64,000 bases of DNA from Coprococcus comes ATCC 27758 (GCF_025149785.1 NZ_CP102277.1:1612001-1676000); one strand, 5' to 3'. Positions 7,486 through 16,550 are shown, numbered from the stretch's first letter. The notes: generated from the letters alone by a model not told the origin. A program made the numbers and translations.

Positions 7486-9060
7486 CTATGCGGCAGCTAC
7501 AACTTTTTTCTGTTTGTTGTGATATTTATAAAGATTGTGTCCGATAGAAACGAGAAATACTTCAAGCAATACAGATTTTATTCCTCTTCGGACAATTCTT
7601 TTGTACCACCGGTCGTTTTTCATGATACCAAAGGTACCTTCTGCCTGAATGGATCTGTTCATCCTTAGAAGCGCTCCCTGGATACTTTCGAGATTTTCTA
7701 TCACTTCCTGATGCATCGCTGTAAGTTCGCGGTTGATCCGAACAGTACGGTTTTTGTCTGTCTTTTTACATTGTTCTGCGTATGGACAGTCGGAGCAGTC
7801 TTCACACTGATACACTTCTTCCTGTCGCCCATACTTGTTCCCTTTTACGTTTTTTCGATACTGAAGATAAAAGTTTTTCCCGTTTGGGCAACGCATGATT
7901 CCGTCTTCCCCGATTGGAAAATTTACTGCTCGAAATGGATCTTCATGGTATTTCTTGTCAGTAGTTTCTTTCTTGAACATGGGAAACTTCATATATTTTT
8001 CCATTCCTTGCTGCTCACAGAAGATGTAATTGTTGTAAGAACCATATCCGGCATCTGCTACTGGGTACTTCGGATAGAAGCCATATGTAGTATAAAACTT
8101 GTTCATTAATGGAATAAAACAATCCATATCTGAGCGATACTGATTTACATCAATAACAGCAATGTATTCATCTGCAACACCGACCTGTACATTATAAGCT
8201 GGAAGCAACTGGTCATTTCCCATGTAGTCTGTCTTGATTCGCATAAAAGTGGCCGAATGATCTGTTTTTGCGTAGCTGTTGCGATCTTCTCCACAGATTT
8301 TGATTTTTTCCACGTATTCTTCCAACTTAGCAGCATACCCTTTGAGTTTCTCATAATGACGTTGCTGTGTAGTTTTGCGATGTCCCCTGCCATGAACAAA
8401 CATTGCTTCATTAATCTGCCAGACTTCTGCATACTGTTCAGCAACTTCCTTCAGATACTCTGGTGCGTACTCACTATTGATACAAAGTTTCATACCTATA
8501 CATGAAAGTTCCTCATTGATTTTCTCAAAGAGTGTAGTGATCTTACCAAAGAGACGGTATCTGGATTTTTCGGTTGCTTTTTTCCATACCCAGGAGTATT
8601 TATTCGCATTTGCTTCAAACTTGGATCCATCAATGTATAGATGTTGAAGATCCACATGTTCTGTCTCGAAGATTTTTTTGTTTATGTCTTGAAATATTTC
8701 TTCAATAGAATCAGCAAGAACTTCGTTGATGAAGTAGCCGAAAGTGCGGTAAGAAGGTGCTTGATGATCCATAAGATACATGAAGCGGAGATTGACTTTA
8801 CATTGATCCTCCAGTTCACGCAATGATATATAGCCATTCGCCATAAATCCAAACAAAACTGTTTTCAGCATGCTGACCGGGTCATACCTGAGTCTTCCTG
8901 TATCATGTTGAGGAATATTTTTCAGATATTTCTCCAGTTCGATTTCTCCCATAAATCTATCAAAAGTCAGCACTGGATCACAGATGTCCAAATAATCTTG
9001 AATTAGCATTGGCAAAACTGCCTGTTTTGGGTTAGAATAGATTATGTTATTAATTTTCAT
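7486..9060 (-). CDS. IS1182-family transposase
   Basis: The 524-residue full-length DDE transposase has an N-terminal DUF772-type helical domain (RYDPVSMLKTVLFGFMANG, SLRELEDQCKVNLRFMYL), a catalytic start YIDGSKFEANANKYS, a central DDE_Tnp_1-type region (VADAGYGSYNNYIFCE), and a cysteine cluster (CEDCSDCPYAEQC) as in IS1182. The C-terminus has the expected glutamate region QAEGTFGIMKND. No frameshift is seen, so it may be active. It sits inside the two terminal repeats. Confidence 0.92.
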   Translation of the reverse strand: MKINNIIYSNPKQAVLPMLIQDYLDICDPVLTFDRFMGEIELEKYLKNIPQHDTGRLRYDPVSMLKTVLFGFMANGYISLRELEDQCKVNLRFMYLMDHQAPSYRTFGYFINEVLADSIEEIFQDINKKIFETEHVDLQHLYIDGSKFEANANKYSWVWKKATEKSRYRLFGKITTLFEKINEELSCIGMKLCINSEYAPEYLKEVAEQYAEVWQINEAMFVHGRGHRKTTQQRHYEKLKGYAAKLEEYVEKIKICGEDRNSYAKTDHSATFMRIKTDYMGNDQLLPAYNVQVGVADEYIAVIDVNQYRSDMDCFIPLMNKFYTTYGFYPKYPVADAGYGSYNNYIFCEQQGMEKYMKFPMFKKETTDKKYHEDPFRAVNFPIGEDGIMRCPNGKNFYLQYRKNVKGNKYGRQEEVYQCEDCSDCPYAEQCKKTDKNRTVRINRELTAMHQEVIENLESIQGALLRMNRSIQAEGTFGIMKNDRWYKRIVRRGIKSVLLEVFLVSIGHNLYKYHNKQKKVVAAA

Positions 9061-9081
9061 TGCAAGTTAATTATAACAGAA

Positions 9082-9126
9082 AGAAAGACCTTGAGTTCAT
9101 TATAAACTCTTGGTCTTTCTTTTTTG
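9082..9126. terminator. Hairpin shielding the IS1182 transposase
   Basis: AGAAAGACC (9082-9090) pairs with GGTCTTTCT (9112-9120), extended by GAGTT/AACTC inside, with T runs on both strands. It lies just upstream of the transposase start and can stop transcription entering from the flank. Confidence 0.7.
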
Positions 9127-9173
9127 GGGGACTATTCTTTTTTCACAGCCCCTTTTTTTAAATGTAAAAAGCA

Positions 9174-9185
9174 GGGCATGCGCCC
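9174..9185 (+). repeat. 12-bp target duplication, left copy, of the IS4-like element
   Basis: GGGCATGCGCCC is repeated at 10839-10850 on the same strand. With the outer bases (AAAAGCA on the left, TGCTTTT on the right), the uninterrupted site would be the hairpin GCAGGGC-atgc-GCCCTGC flanked by A and T runs. That is a bidirectional terminator at the end of the nag operon. The GGG-N6-CCC form resembles the known preference of IS231-type elements. Confidence 0.82.
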
Positions 9186-9287
9186 AATGTCATTAAGTTA
9201 AGGAAAAATAATTAGATTCTTATATTAGAAATAATATAGGAGTCTTTTTATTTTGTAAAAATAGTTGACAAACAAGATAGAATGTGC

Positions 9288-9331
9288 GGCCGCTTTCGCT
9301 ACCGATATATATTAAGGTTGCGAAAGCGGCC
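9288..9331 (+). other. Stem-loop upstream of IS4-like transposase
   Basis: GGCCGCTTTCGC (9288-9299) pairs with GCGAAAGCGGCC (9320-9331), a perfect 12-bp GC-rich stem within an AT-rich element, 42 bp before the transposase start. It probably hinders read-through expression from outside promoters. Confidence 0.6.
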
Positions 9332-9372
9332 CTTGTAATTAAGGAATATCTTGATTGCAAGGAGGATACATT

Positions 9373-10680
9373 ATGAGTCACTATATTGAAAAGGTTACGG
9401 TTTCACTAGAAAATCTAATTTCAGAATTGGCAAGAAATCCATCTTTGTTCTTGAAAAATCCAGATACTGATTTTTCAAGAAACCGCAAAATTAATTTTAA
9501 GACATGTGTTGGCATTACCATGAATTCCGGCGGTTGCACGCTGAATAAAGAACTCTTGGATTTTTTCGATTTTGATGTGAATGCTCCTACTGTTTCAGCG
9601 TATACACAGCAGCGGGCTAAAATTCTACCAGAAGCATTTGAATACTTATTTCATGCGTTTACAGAAGAAAATGCTCAAACAAAAAACTTATATGAGGGAT
9701 ATCAACTTTTGGCTTGCGATGGCAGCAATCTAACTATTGCACCGAATCTAAACGACCCGGAAACTCTTTGGAAATCAAATCAACTTGGTGCAACCGGTAA
9801 TCACTTACATCTAAATGCCCTGTATGATGTTTTAAACAGAACTTATATTGATGCATTGGTTCAAACTGCCTCTACGTATCAAGAACACAGAGCATGCATT
9901 CAAATGATAGAAAGGGTGACATTGGACAAAGTTATATTAATTGCTGATAGAGGATATGAAAACTATAACATTATGTCTCACGCAATAGAAAAAGGCTGGA
10001 AATTTTTGATTAGAATAAAAGATGTTCACAGCAATGGCATTGCATCAGGCTTAGAACTTCCACAAACGGCAGTTTTTGATATGGATATCAATCTGATTCT
10101 GACACGAAATCAAACTAAGTCAAAGAAACAAGCAGGATATAAATTCATGCCAACAGTACAAACCTTTGATTATCTTCCAATAGGAAGCAAAGAGGATTAT
10201 CCTATCTCCTTTAGAATTGCAAGGTTTAAAATAGCAGATGATTCCTACGAAACGGTAATTACAAACTTGGACCGTTTTTGCTTTTCGGCAGAAAAACTTA
10301 AGGAATTATATCACTTAAGATGGGGCATAGAAACATCATTTCGTGAATTGAAATATGCTATAGGGCTAACTAGTTTTCATGCCAAAAAAGTGGATTACAT
10401 AAAGCAAGAAATATTTGCAAGATTGGCCTTATATAATTACTGCGAATTAATTACAACATATGTAGTTGAACACACAGAAAATATAAGTAAGAAAAATCAG
10501 GTGAACTTTACTATTGCCATTTACATTTGCAGAGAATATCTGCGACGCAAACGGAAACTTCGTCCACCTGATGTGGTTAAACTGATAGAAAAACATATAT
10601 TACCAATAAGACCTGGGCGTCGAGACCCTCGGAAAGTCAAACTTCAGGCGTCAGTAAGTTTTCTATACAGGGTAGCATAA
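9373..10680 (+). CDS. IS4-family transposase
   Basis: The 435-residue DDE transposase has the first Asp in LLACDGSNLTIAPN (about residue 118), the second in VILIADRGYENYN (about 194), and the IS4 signature Y-x2-R-x3-E-x6-K in YHLRWGIETSFRELKYAIG (about 313-331). The start at 9373 follows AAGGAGG; the longer frame from 9355 has no better signal. The reading frame is intact, with perfect terminal repeats and a perfect target duplication, so the insertion appears recent. Confidence 0.9.
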   Translation: MSHYIEKVTVSLENLISELARNPSLFLKNPDTDFSRNRKINFKTCVGITMNSGGCTLNKELLDFFDFDVNAPTVSAYTQQRAKILPEAFEYLFHAFTEENAQTKNLYEGYQLLACDGSNLTIAPNLNDPETLWKSNQLGATGNHLHLNALYDVLNRTYIDALVQTASTYQEHRACIQMIERVTLDKVILIADRGYENYNIMSHAIEKGWKFLIRIKDVHSNGIASGLELPQTAVFDMDINLILTRNQTKSKKQAGYKFMPTVQTFDYLPIGSKEDYPISFRIARFKIADDSYETVITNLDRFCFSAEKLKELYHLRWGIETSFRELKYAIGLTSFHAKKVDYIKQEIFARLALYNYCELITTYVVEHTENISKKNQVNFTIAIYICREYLRRKRKLRPPDVVKLIEKHILPIRPGRRDPRKVKLQASVSFLYRVA

Positions 10681-10762
10681 CCATTCATCATTATATAGGA
10701 TTATAGACAAATGTACAATCCATCTGTCTGTTTGCCGTGCAAAAAAACAGATAACAAAATGA

Positions 10763-10814
10763 AAAAAGCAAAATACAAGTGAGATTTTACCTACTTGCAT
10801 TCTGCTTTTTTTAA
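10763..10814 (+). terminator. Terminator downstream of IS4-like transposase
   Basis: An A-rich strand containing AGCAAAATACAAGT folds back on ACTTGCATTCTGCT (partly mismatched) and runs into seven T residues, inside the IS right end. Confidence 0.5.
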
Positions 10815-10838
10815 TTTTTAAATTAACTTAATGACATT

Positions 10839-10850
10839 GGGCATGCGCCC
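10839..10850 (+). repeat. 12-bp target duplication, right copy, and split nag terminator
   Basis: This is the second copy of GGGCATGCGCCC, followed by TGCTTTT. The half-hairpin left here stands 36 bp beyond the nagE-type stop codon. The IS insertion therefore separated the two arms of the original terminator by 1.65 kb, although each duplication is itself partly palindromic. Confidence 0.82.
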
Positions 10851-10885
10851 TGCTTTTCTGATACAATTATTCAAGATTTATAAGA

Positions 10886-12358
10886 TTATTCACAGAGTTT
10901 AGAGAATGCATCTGCAACAAACTGTACTTTAGTTCCAACAATAACCTGTACAGAAGTTTTTCCAGGTCTAATAACACCTGCAACACCTGCAGATTTGATC
11001 ACTTTGTCGTTAACTGCAGTCATATCTTTTACTTCCAGTCTCAGTCTTGTTACACAGTTGTCGATGCTTGCAATGTTTTCCTTTCCGCCGCAACCTTCAA
11101 GAATCTTTGCTGCGATAGCTGTGAAGTCATCACTTGCCAGTTCTACATTTTTTTCTGCTTCCAGATCATCATCATCTTCTCTACCCGGTGTCTTCAGATC
11201 AAATTTCTTGATCGCGAAGAGGAATACGAAATAGAAAACTAAGAATGCTGCGATTCCAAGCGGAATAATAAGCCATATCTTAGCTGCTGCCGGAAGAGAA
11301 GCAGAGAAGAATAAGTCCATCGCACCTGCTGAGAACGAGAATCCTGCACGGAATCCAAGTGCAACTGTGATCATTGTGAAGATACCGTAAAGTGCTGCGT
11401 AAATTACATAAAGTACAGGTGCAAGGAACATGAATCCGAATTCGAACGGTTCAGTTACACCACAGATGAATGCACAAAGAGCTGCAGAAGCTACAAGTCC
11501 GATTGCAACTTTCTTTTTACCCGGTTTTGCACATTTTACCATAGCAAGAGCTGCACCCGGGATACCGAACATCATACATGGGAAGAATCCTGACATGTAC
11601 ATTCCAAGGCTCCAAGATACGTCTGCAGATGTTTCACCGGCCCAGAAGTGCTGTAAGTCACCAAGACCGATGGTATCAAACCAGAATACATTGTTCAGTG
11701 CGTGATGTAATCCGGTAGGGATCAGCAGTCGGTTGAGGAATGCATAGATACCGGCTCCTACAACATCCAGACCAACAATACCTTTTCCAAGAGCAACAAG
11801 TGCACCGAAAAGTAATGGCCATACGAATAATAAAACAACAGATGCAAGAATAGAAACAACTCCTGCAATAATTGCTACACAGCGTTTTCCACTGAAGAAA
11901 GCCAACCAGTCCGGAAGCTTTGTGTTTTTGAATCTGTTGTAGCACATTGATCCGATGATACCTGCGAGAATACCGATAAACGGGTTTTCAATTTTGTCGA
12001 ATGCAAGTGTCTTTGTTGCACTGTCTGCGATAGAAGGCATGATCGTTGTAACAAATCCTGTTGAAAGAAGTGTTGTCATCATAAGCCATGAAGCAAGAGC
12101 AGCGATACCACCTGTACCATCATTTTTTTCAGACATACCGACACCGACACCGATTGCAAAAAGAATTGCCATGTTGTCGATCAAAGCTCCACCTGCTTTT
12201 ACTAAAAACAGACCGATCAGATTTACTGCACCCTGGATGTCTCCACCCTGCATCGTAGCCGGACATAACCTGTATCCAATACCCATGAGGATACCACAGA
12301 TCGGAAGAATAGCTACCGGGAGCATTAACGCTTTACCAAGTTTTTGTAAGAATTTCAT
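10886..12358 (-). CDS. nagE: PTS N-acetylglucosamine transporter, EIIC-EIIB
   Basis: This 490-residue protein has an N-terminal EIIC of about ten membrane helices (1-385) and a C-terminal EIIB (410-490). The EIIB phosphorylation cysteine is in ASIDNCVTRLRLEV. EIIC features of the glucose/GlcNAc class are LIPTGLHHALNNVFWF and CGVTEPFEFGFMFLAPVLY. It imports and phosphorylates the sugar using phosphate from the separate EIIA encoded upstream. Operon context with nagA and nagB points to N-acetylglucosamine rather than glucose. It is the last gene of the operon. Confidence 0.92.
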   Translation of the reverse strand: MKFLQKLGKALMLPVAILPICGILMGIGYRLCPATMQGGDIQGAVNLIGLFLVKAGGALIDNMAILFAIGVGVGMSEKNDGTGGIAALASWLMMTTLLSTGFVTTIMPSIADSATKTLAFDKIENPFIGILAGIIGSMCYNRFKNTKLPDWLAFFSGKRCVAIIAGVVSILASVVLLFVWPLLFGALVALGKGIVGLDVVGAGIYAFLNRLLIPTGLHHALNNVFWFDTIGLGDLQHFWAGETSADVSWSLGMYMSGFFPCMMFGIPGAALAMVKCAKPGKKKVAIGLVASAALCAFICGVTEPFEFGFMFLAPVLYVIYAALYGIFTMITVALGFRAGFSFSAGAMDLFFSASLPAAAKIWLIIPLGIAAFLVFYFVFLFAIKKFDLKTPGREDDDDLEAEKNVELASDDFTAIAAKILEGCGGKENIASIDNCVTRLRLEVKDMTAVNDKVIKSAGVAGVIRPGKTSVQVIVGTKVQFVADAFSKLCE

Positions 12359-12440
12359 CTTTTCTCCTCCTTAGAAATAAAATAAAAGTATACACTAAAC
12401 TGGACCATTCCAGTTAGCTTCGATTGAAAAAGCACAGATC

Positions 12441-12920
12441 CTAGGATAATTTAAGCACAGCATCCTCCAGTGTGACTTCGCCTTTCTTCTGAAGGGCTAT
12501 TTTTCCATAAGTATCTGTATTACAGATGAGTACCGGAGTAATGGTATTTAATCCGGCTGCCTGGATCTTATCCAAATCAACTTCCATCAGGAGATCTCCC
12601 TGTTTTACCTTGTCACCTGCAACAACATGGGGGGTAAAAGGTTCTCCTTTCAGTGTAACGGTATCAAGACCGATATGGATCAGAATCTCTGTTCCCTGGG
12701 TGCTTGTCATAGTAACGGCGTGAAGAGTATCAAATACCATACTCACTTCCCCATCTGCCGGTGCATAGACCTTTCCCTCGGAAGGAATGACTGCAAATCC
12801 GTCTCCTAATATTTTATCCGCAAAAGTCGAATCCGGAACTTCTGTGATCGGTACGACTTTTCCGTTACACGGGGAGTGGAGTAGATTCCCCTTATTTTTT
12901 CCTTTAAATAAACCTAACAT
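12441..12920 (-). CDS. PTS glucose/GlcNAc-type EIIA
   Basis: The 159-residue EIIA of the Crr class passes phosphate from HPr to the EIIB of the adjacent transporter. The active histidine is in EILIHIGLDTVTLKG (about residue 85), with partner His in FDTLHAVTM (about 70). Standalone EIIA next to EIICB means the transporter is split into two polypeptides. Its start overlaps the nagA stop by 7 bp, so translation is coupled. The 82-bp gap to the EIICB gene shows no terminator. Confidence 0.93.
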   Translation of the reverse strand: MLGLFKGKNKGNLLHSPCNGKVVPITEVPDSTFADKILGDGFAVIPSEGKVYAPADGEVSMVFDTLHAVTMTSTQGTEILIHIGLDTVTLKGEPFTPHVVAGDKVKQGDLLMEVDLDKIQAAGLNTITPVLICNTDTYGKIALQKKGEVTLEDAVLKLS

Positions 12921-14050
12921 GTGATCTCCTTTCCATCTACATAGACGCTTACTATATTCAAATCTTTATCTAAAAGCACAAAATCTGCTTTCTTACCAGC
13001 GGAGATACTTCCGACCTCATGGAAAATTCCGATTTCTTTTGCCGGATTTTCAGATGCGCACATGACTGCTGTTTCAAACGGAAGGCCGACTTTCTTAACC
13101 ACAAAACGCACACAGTCCATAAGATTCGTAGCAGAACCAGCAATTGTTCCATCATGCAGAGTAGCAAGATTGCCTTTTACCTTTACCGGCTGTCCGCCAA
13201 GGGTGTAATCTCCATCATCCAGACCAGTTGCTCGCATACTGTCACTGATCAGGATCATACGCTTCGCACCAAACATGGCAAAGGTTGCGCGGATCACAGA
13301 CGGGTGAATATGTACACCGTCGCAGATCAGCTCTGCATGGCATGTTTCAGAATCCCTGACTGCACCGATTACGCCCGGATTTCTATGATTCAATGGTGGC
13401 ATTGCATTGTACAAATGGGTTGCATGGGAAGCACCACGCTGAATGGCTTCTTTTGCAGTATCATAATCCGATGCGGTATGCGCAAGGGATATAACCACCT
13501 CATCCTTTGCTTTCTCGATAAATTCCATGGCTCCCGGTTCTTCCGGTGCAAGATCCACCAGTTTGATCAGTCCCTTTGCCGCCTTTTGAAGCCTGCAGAA
13601 ATATTCATAATCACAATGCAGGATATTTTCTTCTGCCTGGGCACCTTTTTTGGAAGCACTGATAAATGGTCCTTCCATATTGATACCGACCAGGTGTGCA
13701 CCGCCATTGTAGGCGTAATCACCTGCATTTTTCATGACATTTAAAAGCTCGTCTTTAGCAATTGTCATGGTAGCCGGACAGACAGAAGTCACACCGATGG
13801 ACGCTTCATATCTCGTAATGATATCCAGTGCTTCTTTTGTACCGTCGCACATGTCTGCTCCCATACATCCGTGAAAATGAATGTCCACAAGTCCCGGAAT
13901 CATATAAAGTCCCTGGGCATCCACGATCTGGGCATCCTGTTCCGAAAAATCCGAAAAACTTACAAATCTGCCATTTTCTACAACTGCATTCCCGTTCACA
14001 AAAGTATGATCTTCTGTATAAATTGACGCATTTTTAATGATCATTTTCAA
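12914..14050 (-). CDS. nagA: N-acetylglucosamine-6-phosphate deacetylase
   Basis: The 378-residue amidohydrolase removes acetate from GlcNAc-6-P. Metal-site motifs are VDIHFHGCMG (about residue 57), NMEGPFIS (about 125), LAHTASD and ATHLYNAM (about 195-220), and the catalytic aspartate in LISDSM (about 273). The length is normal. It lies 24 bp after nagB in the operon and supplies the substrate of NagB. Confidence 0.95.
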   Translation of the reverse strand: MKMIIKNASIYTEDHTFVNGNAVVENGRFVSFSDFSEQDAQIVDAQGLYMIPGLVDIHFHGCMGADMCDGTKEALDIITRYEASIGVTSVCPATMTIAKDELLNVMKNAGDYAYNGGAHLVGINMEGPFISASKKGAQAEENILHCDYEYFCRLQKAAKGLIKLVDLAPEEPGAMEFIEKAKDEVVISLAHTASDYDTAKEAIQRGASHATHLYNAMPPLNHRNPGVIGAVRDSETCHAELICDGVHIHPSVIRATFAMFGAKRMILISDSMRATGLDDGDYTLGGQPVKVKGNLATLHDGTIAGSATNLMDCVRFVVKKVGLPFETAVMCASENPAKEIGIFHEVGSISAGKKADFVLLDKDLNIVSVYVDGKEITC

Positions 14051-14074
14051 AGCCTCCGTTCCTTGCAGACATGA

Positions 14075-14806
14075 TTATAAAGGAAGTTTGCTAAGTGCAG
14101 CTTCGTCAGCTACCAAAGTCACATCATTATGCAGCTGTAAAACAGAAGCAGGAACCTTCGGTGTGATTGGACCGAAGAAAGCATCTCTTACGATTTCTGC
14201 TTTATCTTCGCCACTTGCAACGATCAGGATTTTCTTTGCCTGCATGATCGTCTTGATTCCCATTGTATAAGCCTGCTTCGGAACATCATCAGCTGAAGCA
14301 AAGAAACGTTTGTTTGCTTCGATGGTAGACTGAGTCAGATTTACACAATGAACCTGCTTGTCAAAAGCTTCCCCCGGTTCGTTGAATCCGATATGACCGT
14401 TATGACCGATTCCGAGAAGCTGAAGATCTACGCCGCCTAAAGACTGAATCAGATTGGTATATTCCTGGCATTCTTTTTGAGAATCCGGTTCCATTCCGTT
14501 TGGAAGGTGTGTATTCTCAGCTGGAATATTCACATGATCAAATAGGTTCTGATGCATGAAATAGTAGTAGCTCTGATCGTTGTCACGGCTAAGTCCTTTA
14601 TATTCATCAAGGTTTACCGTCATAACTTCTGAGAAATCAAGATCACCTTTGTTATACCATTCCACCAACTGCTTATAAAGACCGATCGGAGTAGATCCGG
14701 TTGCAAGCCCCAGAACACAATTTGGTTTCATAATAACCTGTGCAGAAACAATATTGGCAGCCTTGCGGCTCATGTCTACGTAATCTTTTGCTTTGTAAAT
14801 TCTCAT
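14075..14806 (-). CDS. nagB: Glucosamine-6-phosphate deaminase
   Basis: The 243-residue enzyme converts GlcN-6-P to fructose-6-P and ammonia. Signatures are GLATGSTPIGLY (phosphate loop, about 33-44), NLDEYKGLS (catalytic Asp, about 65-73) and GIGHNGHIGFNEP (about 132-144). It is the first gene of the nag operon. The start follows GGAGAGAGGATAAAA. Together with NagA and the PTS it feeds amino sugars, for example from mucin or peptidoglycan, into glycolysis. Confidence 0.96.
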   Translation of the reverse strand: MRIYKAKDYVDMSRKAANIVSAQVIMKPNCVLGLATGSTPIGLYKQLVEWYNKGDLDFSEVMTVNLDEYKGLSRDNDQSYYYFMHQNLFDHVNIPAENTHLPNGMEPDSQKECQEYTNLIQSLGGVDLQLLGIGHNGHIGFNEPGEAFDKQVHCVNLTQSTIEANKRFFASADDVPKQAYTMGIKTIMQAKKILIVASGEDKAEIVRDAFFGPITPKVPASVLQLHNDVTLVADEAALSKLPL

Positions 14807-15229
14807 TTTTATCCTCTCTCCATTCCATAAATATTAAACGCCACGATTCTTTATACAATTTGCATATATTACAGCAAGTTATATTAGTACATATACACAT
14901 CCTAACCAATGCGCACACTTCTGCCTACAAAAAATTTAGCGTTTTACCGAATTACATTGAAATTGGTGAATATTCTTCTAGTTAAATTCATGATATTATT
15001 ATAACAAAAAAATCAAGATTACCCATGTAAAAAACTACGTGAGGTATATAAAAAACAACAAAAACAACAAATATACATAAAAATGTTATCCTTGCTTTTC
15101 ATATCTTATGGGGATATTGCTGGACAATCTTTGTTTCTAACGGTTTTAAGGATTTCTACTCATTTTGGTTTCCAGGAAAAAGCTGTTTTTATAAACTTCT
15201 GATTGAATAAAATCCATTTCCGAAGCAAG
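14807..15229. other. Upstream region of the nag operon, no gene
   Basis: This AT-rich, gene-free stretch on the minus strand should hold the nag promoter. The best -10 is TATAAT (complement of 14997-15002 area), without a convincing -35. I see no clear NagR/GntR-type operator or cre box. The rest has no recognisable coding. Confidence 0.3.
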
Positions 15230-15304
15230 GACAGAAAGGGTCTGTTCTACGATCTGGAAAGAATCTGGAGCGATGGCAAACAGGTGGATCCGGAAGATCT
15301 GTAA
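15230..15304 (+). pseudogene. Orphan 3' end of an rsfS gene
   Basis: The 25 codons plus stop read DR-KGL-FYDLERIWSDGKQVDPEDL. From the FYDLERIW stretch to the stop they match the intact rsfS at 7290-7350 in 52 of 60 bases and 17 of 19 residues. Upstream sequence is unrelated and has no start. It is a piece of a diverged rsfS allele, not a recent copy, and marks the right edge of the inserted 7.9-kb block. Confidence 0.8.
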
Positions 15305-15388
15305 ATATATTTTTGTACAGAAGTAACTAGCATTTTTCTATAATTTGTAAAAACAATTATTCTGTAGCAAACCAACCAACAAAACGAA

Positions 15389-15423
15389 GCGTATTACTGG
15401 CAAAACCGGTGATACGCTTTTTT
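15389..15423 (+). terminator. Terminator downstream of the rsfS remnant
   Basis: GCGTATTACTGG (15389-15400) pairs throughout with CCGGTGATACGC (15406-15417), with two G-U pairs, followed by TTTTTT. It is probably the original terminator of the rsfS operon in the donor allele. Confidence 0.8.
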
Positions 15424-15444
15424 AATGCAAGTGGAGGAAATATA

Positions 15445-16179
15445 ATTATAAATAACGAAATACCTAAAACAATTCCGGTCGCAGACTATGCCGGATATAT
15501 TATGAAAAATTTTAAACCGGATGTCATAAAATCCAAAAAGCCTGAATCGGAATGGACAGAAGAAGAACATACAGAATATACAAAGTGGGTTCTTAAACTG
15601 TCTATGGCACATAGATTCAAGCAACAAATACAGGAGAATAAGCCCTTAACAAATAGGGACAAAAGGATTATAGAGCGTTTTAGAAGTGGCGCAGATTTCT
15701 TTGGCGAAAAAATATGTGGCAAAGAAACATCAAGACTATTCGAACAACCATATACTTTTGATCTATTTAATGAGTGGCAGGAAAAGCACTTTAAAGAACA
15801 CCCGGAAGACAAAGATAAAACAATCGAAGAGTTATTTGACATACGGCTTTCTGAACAGAAGCTATATCATTACAAAGAAGTAAACGGCAAATATTATGGT
15901 GCAGAAATTCCAAAAGAAATACATTACACAGAATATTTCCGATATCTATATTTCAATGTAAAGTATGAATTTAGTGAGAAAACGTATTACAGATCTATCC
16001 CATATACAGACAAGGATAAGCAAGAAAGTATATGGGATAGGGAACGCTGCTTCGTTGCACAAGAGATCAGTGAATGGAGAGTGGACGAACTAGAAGATTG
16101 GCAGCGAGATCTTATTGAAAAAATAAGAGTCGGTGTTGAGCTGAAAGACGATGATATTGTTAAAGCAATGGGTTGTTAA
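15445..16179 (+). CDS. Hypothetical protein, probable non-ATG start
   Basis: I do not recognise this protein of about 244 residues. It is soluble, rich in charged residues and aromatic residues (KYYGAEIPKEIHYTEYFRYLYF, then a SEKTYYRSIPY stretch). It has no signal peptide or membrane helix. The frame is open from a GTG at 15409, but that lies inside the terminator. A good Shine-Dalgarno GGAGGA (15433-15438) is followed six bases later by ATT (15445), in frame, with no ATG, GTG or TTG nearby. Either ATT is used, or an ATG was lost and the gene is inactive. Confidence 0.5.
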   Translation: MINNEIPKTIPVADYAGYIMKNFKPDVIKSKKPESEWTEEEHTEYTKWVLKLSMAHRFKQQIQENKPLTNRDKRIIERFRSGADFFGEKICGKETSRLFEQPYTFDLFNEWQEKHFKEHPEDKDKTIEELFDIRLSEQKLYHYKEVNGKYYGAEIPKEIHYTEYFRYLYFNVKYEFSEKTYYRSIPYTDKDKQESIWDRERCFVAQEISEWRVDELEDWQRDLIEKIRVGVELKDDDIVKAMGC

Positions 16180-16550
16180 AATCTAAATGATGGTTCTTAT
16201 AAAACATCTTTAGGCGAATTATGACTTCTCGTTCTTTACGAAGTTTAGCAAGAGATTCTTCATCAGATGAAACATGAGCCTCTTTAATCGAGGAATCCAA
16301 CGATTTATGATAGAAACAACAAGTTCCAAACTAAATAAAATTCGGGTTTTATTTAGACTACTAATCGTCTGAAACAAGCAAATATTGCTTAAAACAGAGG
16401 ATAACGATTTTTACGAAAAACAGAAAAATCATGTTTGCGAAAGGATAATTTTCTGATGTTTTGGAGACTGATACTGGTGATCCGATGCTTTCTGTGTTAT
16501 AATGTATAAGTTATCAGGGAACTTGATTCTGAATCATGGAGGCACAAAGT
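16180..16550. other. Gene-poor stretch with a possible minus-strand remnant
   Basis: On the minus strand, about 16160-16325 is an open frame without a start. It includes the charged stretch EAHVSSDEESLAKLRKERE and has a tail ending LKMFYKNHH. It looks like the end of a lost coding region, but I cannot assign it. A TATAAT at 16497-16502 with a weak -35 (TGGTGA, 17-bp spacer) probably drives the next gene. Confidence 0.3.

Larger units (their letters stand above)
7366..9152 (-). mobile_element. IS1182-family insertion sequence
   Basis: The element is about 1.79 kb. Its ends are imperfect inverted repeats: the left starts GGGCGTGTGAAAAAAC (7366) and the right, read inward, starts GGGGCTGTGAAAAAAG (to 9152), with about 16 of the first 21 positions shared. 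It carries one minus-strand transposase gene. I see no clear target duplication. The left end also forms a hairpin (GTGAAAAAAC/GTTTTTTCAT) that probably terminates the rsfS operon. Confidence 0.75.
9186..10838 (+). mobile_element. IS4-family (IS231-like) insertion sequence
   Basis: The element is 1653 bp, bounded by perfect 16-bp inverted repeats: AATGTCATTAAGTTAA at the left, and its complement at the right end (10823-10838). A 12-bp direct duplication lies outside. It carries one intact transposase gene on the plus strand and an internal terminator near the right end. It is inserted in the loop of a terminator hairpin. Confidence 0.87.
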
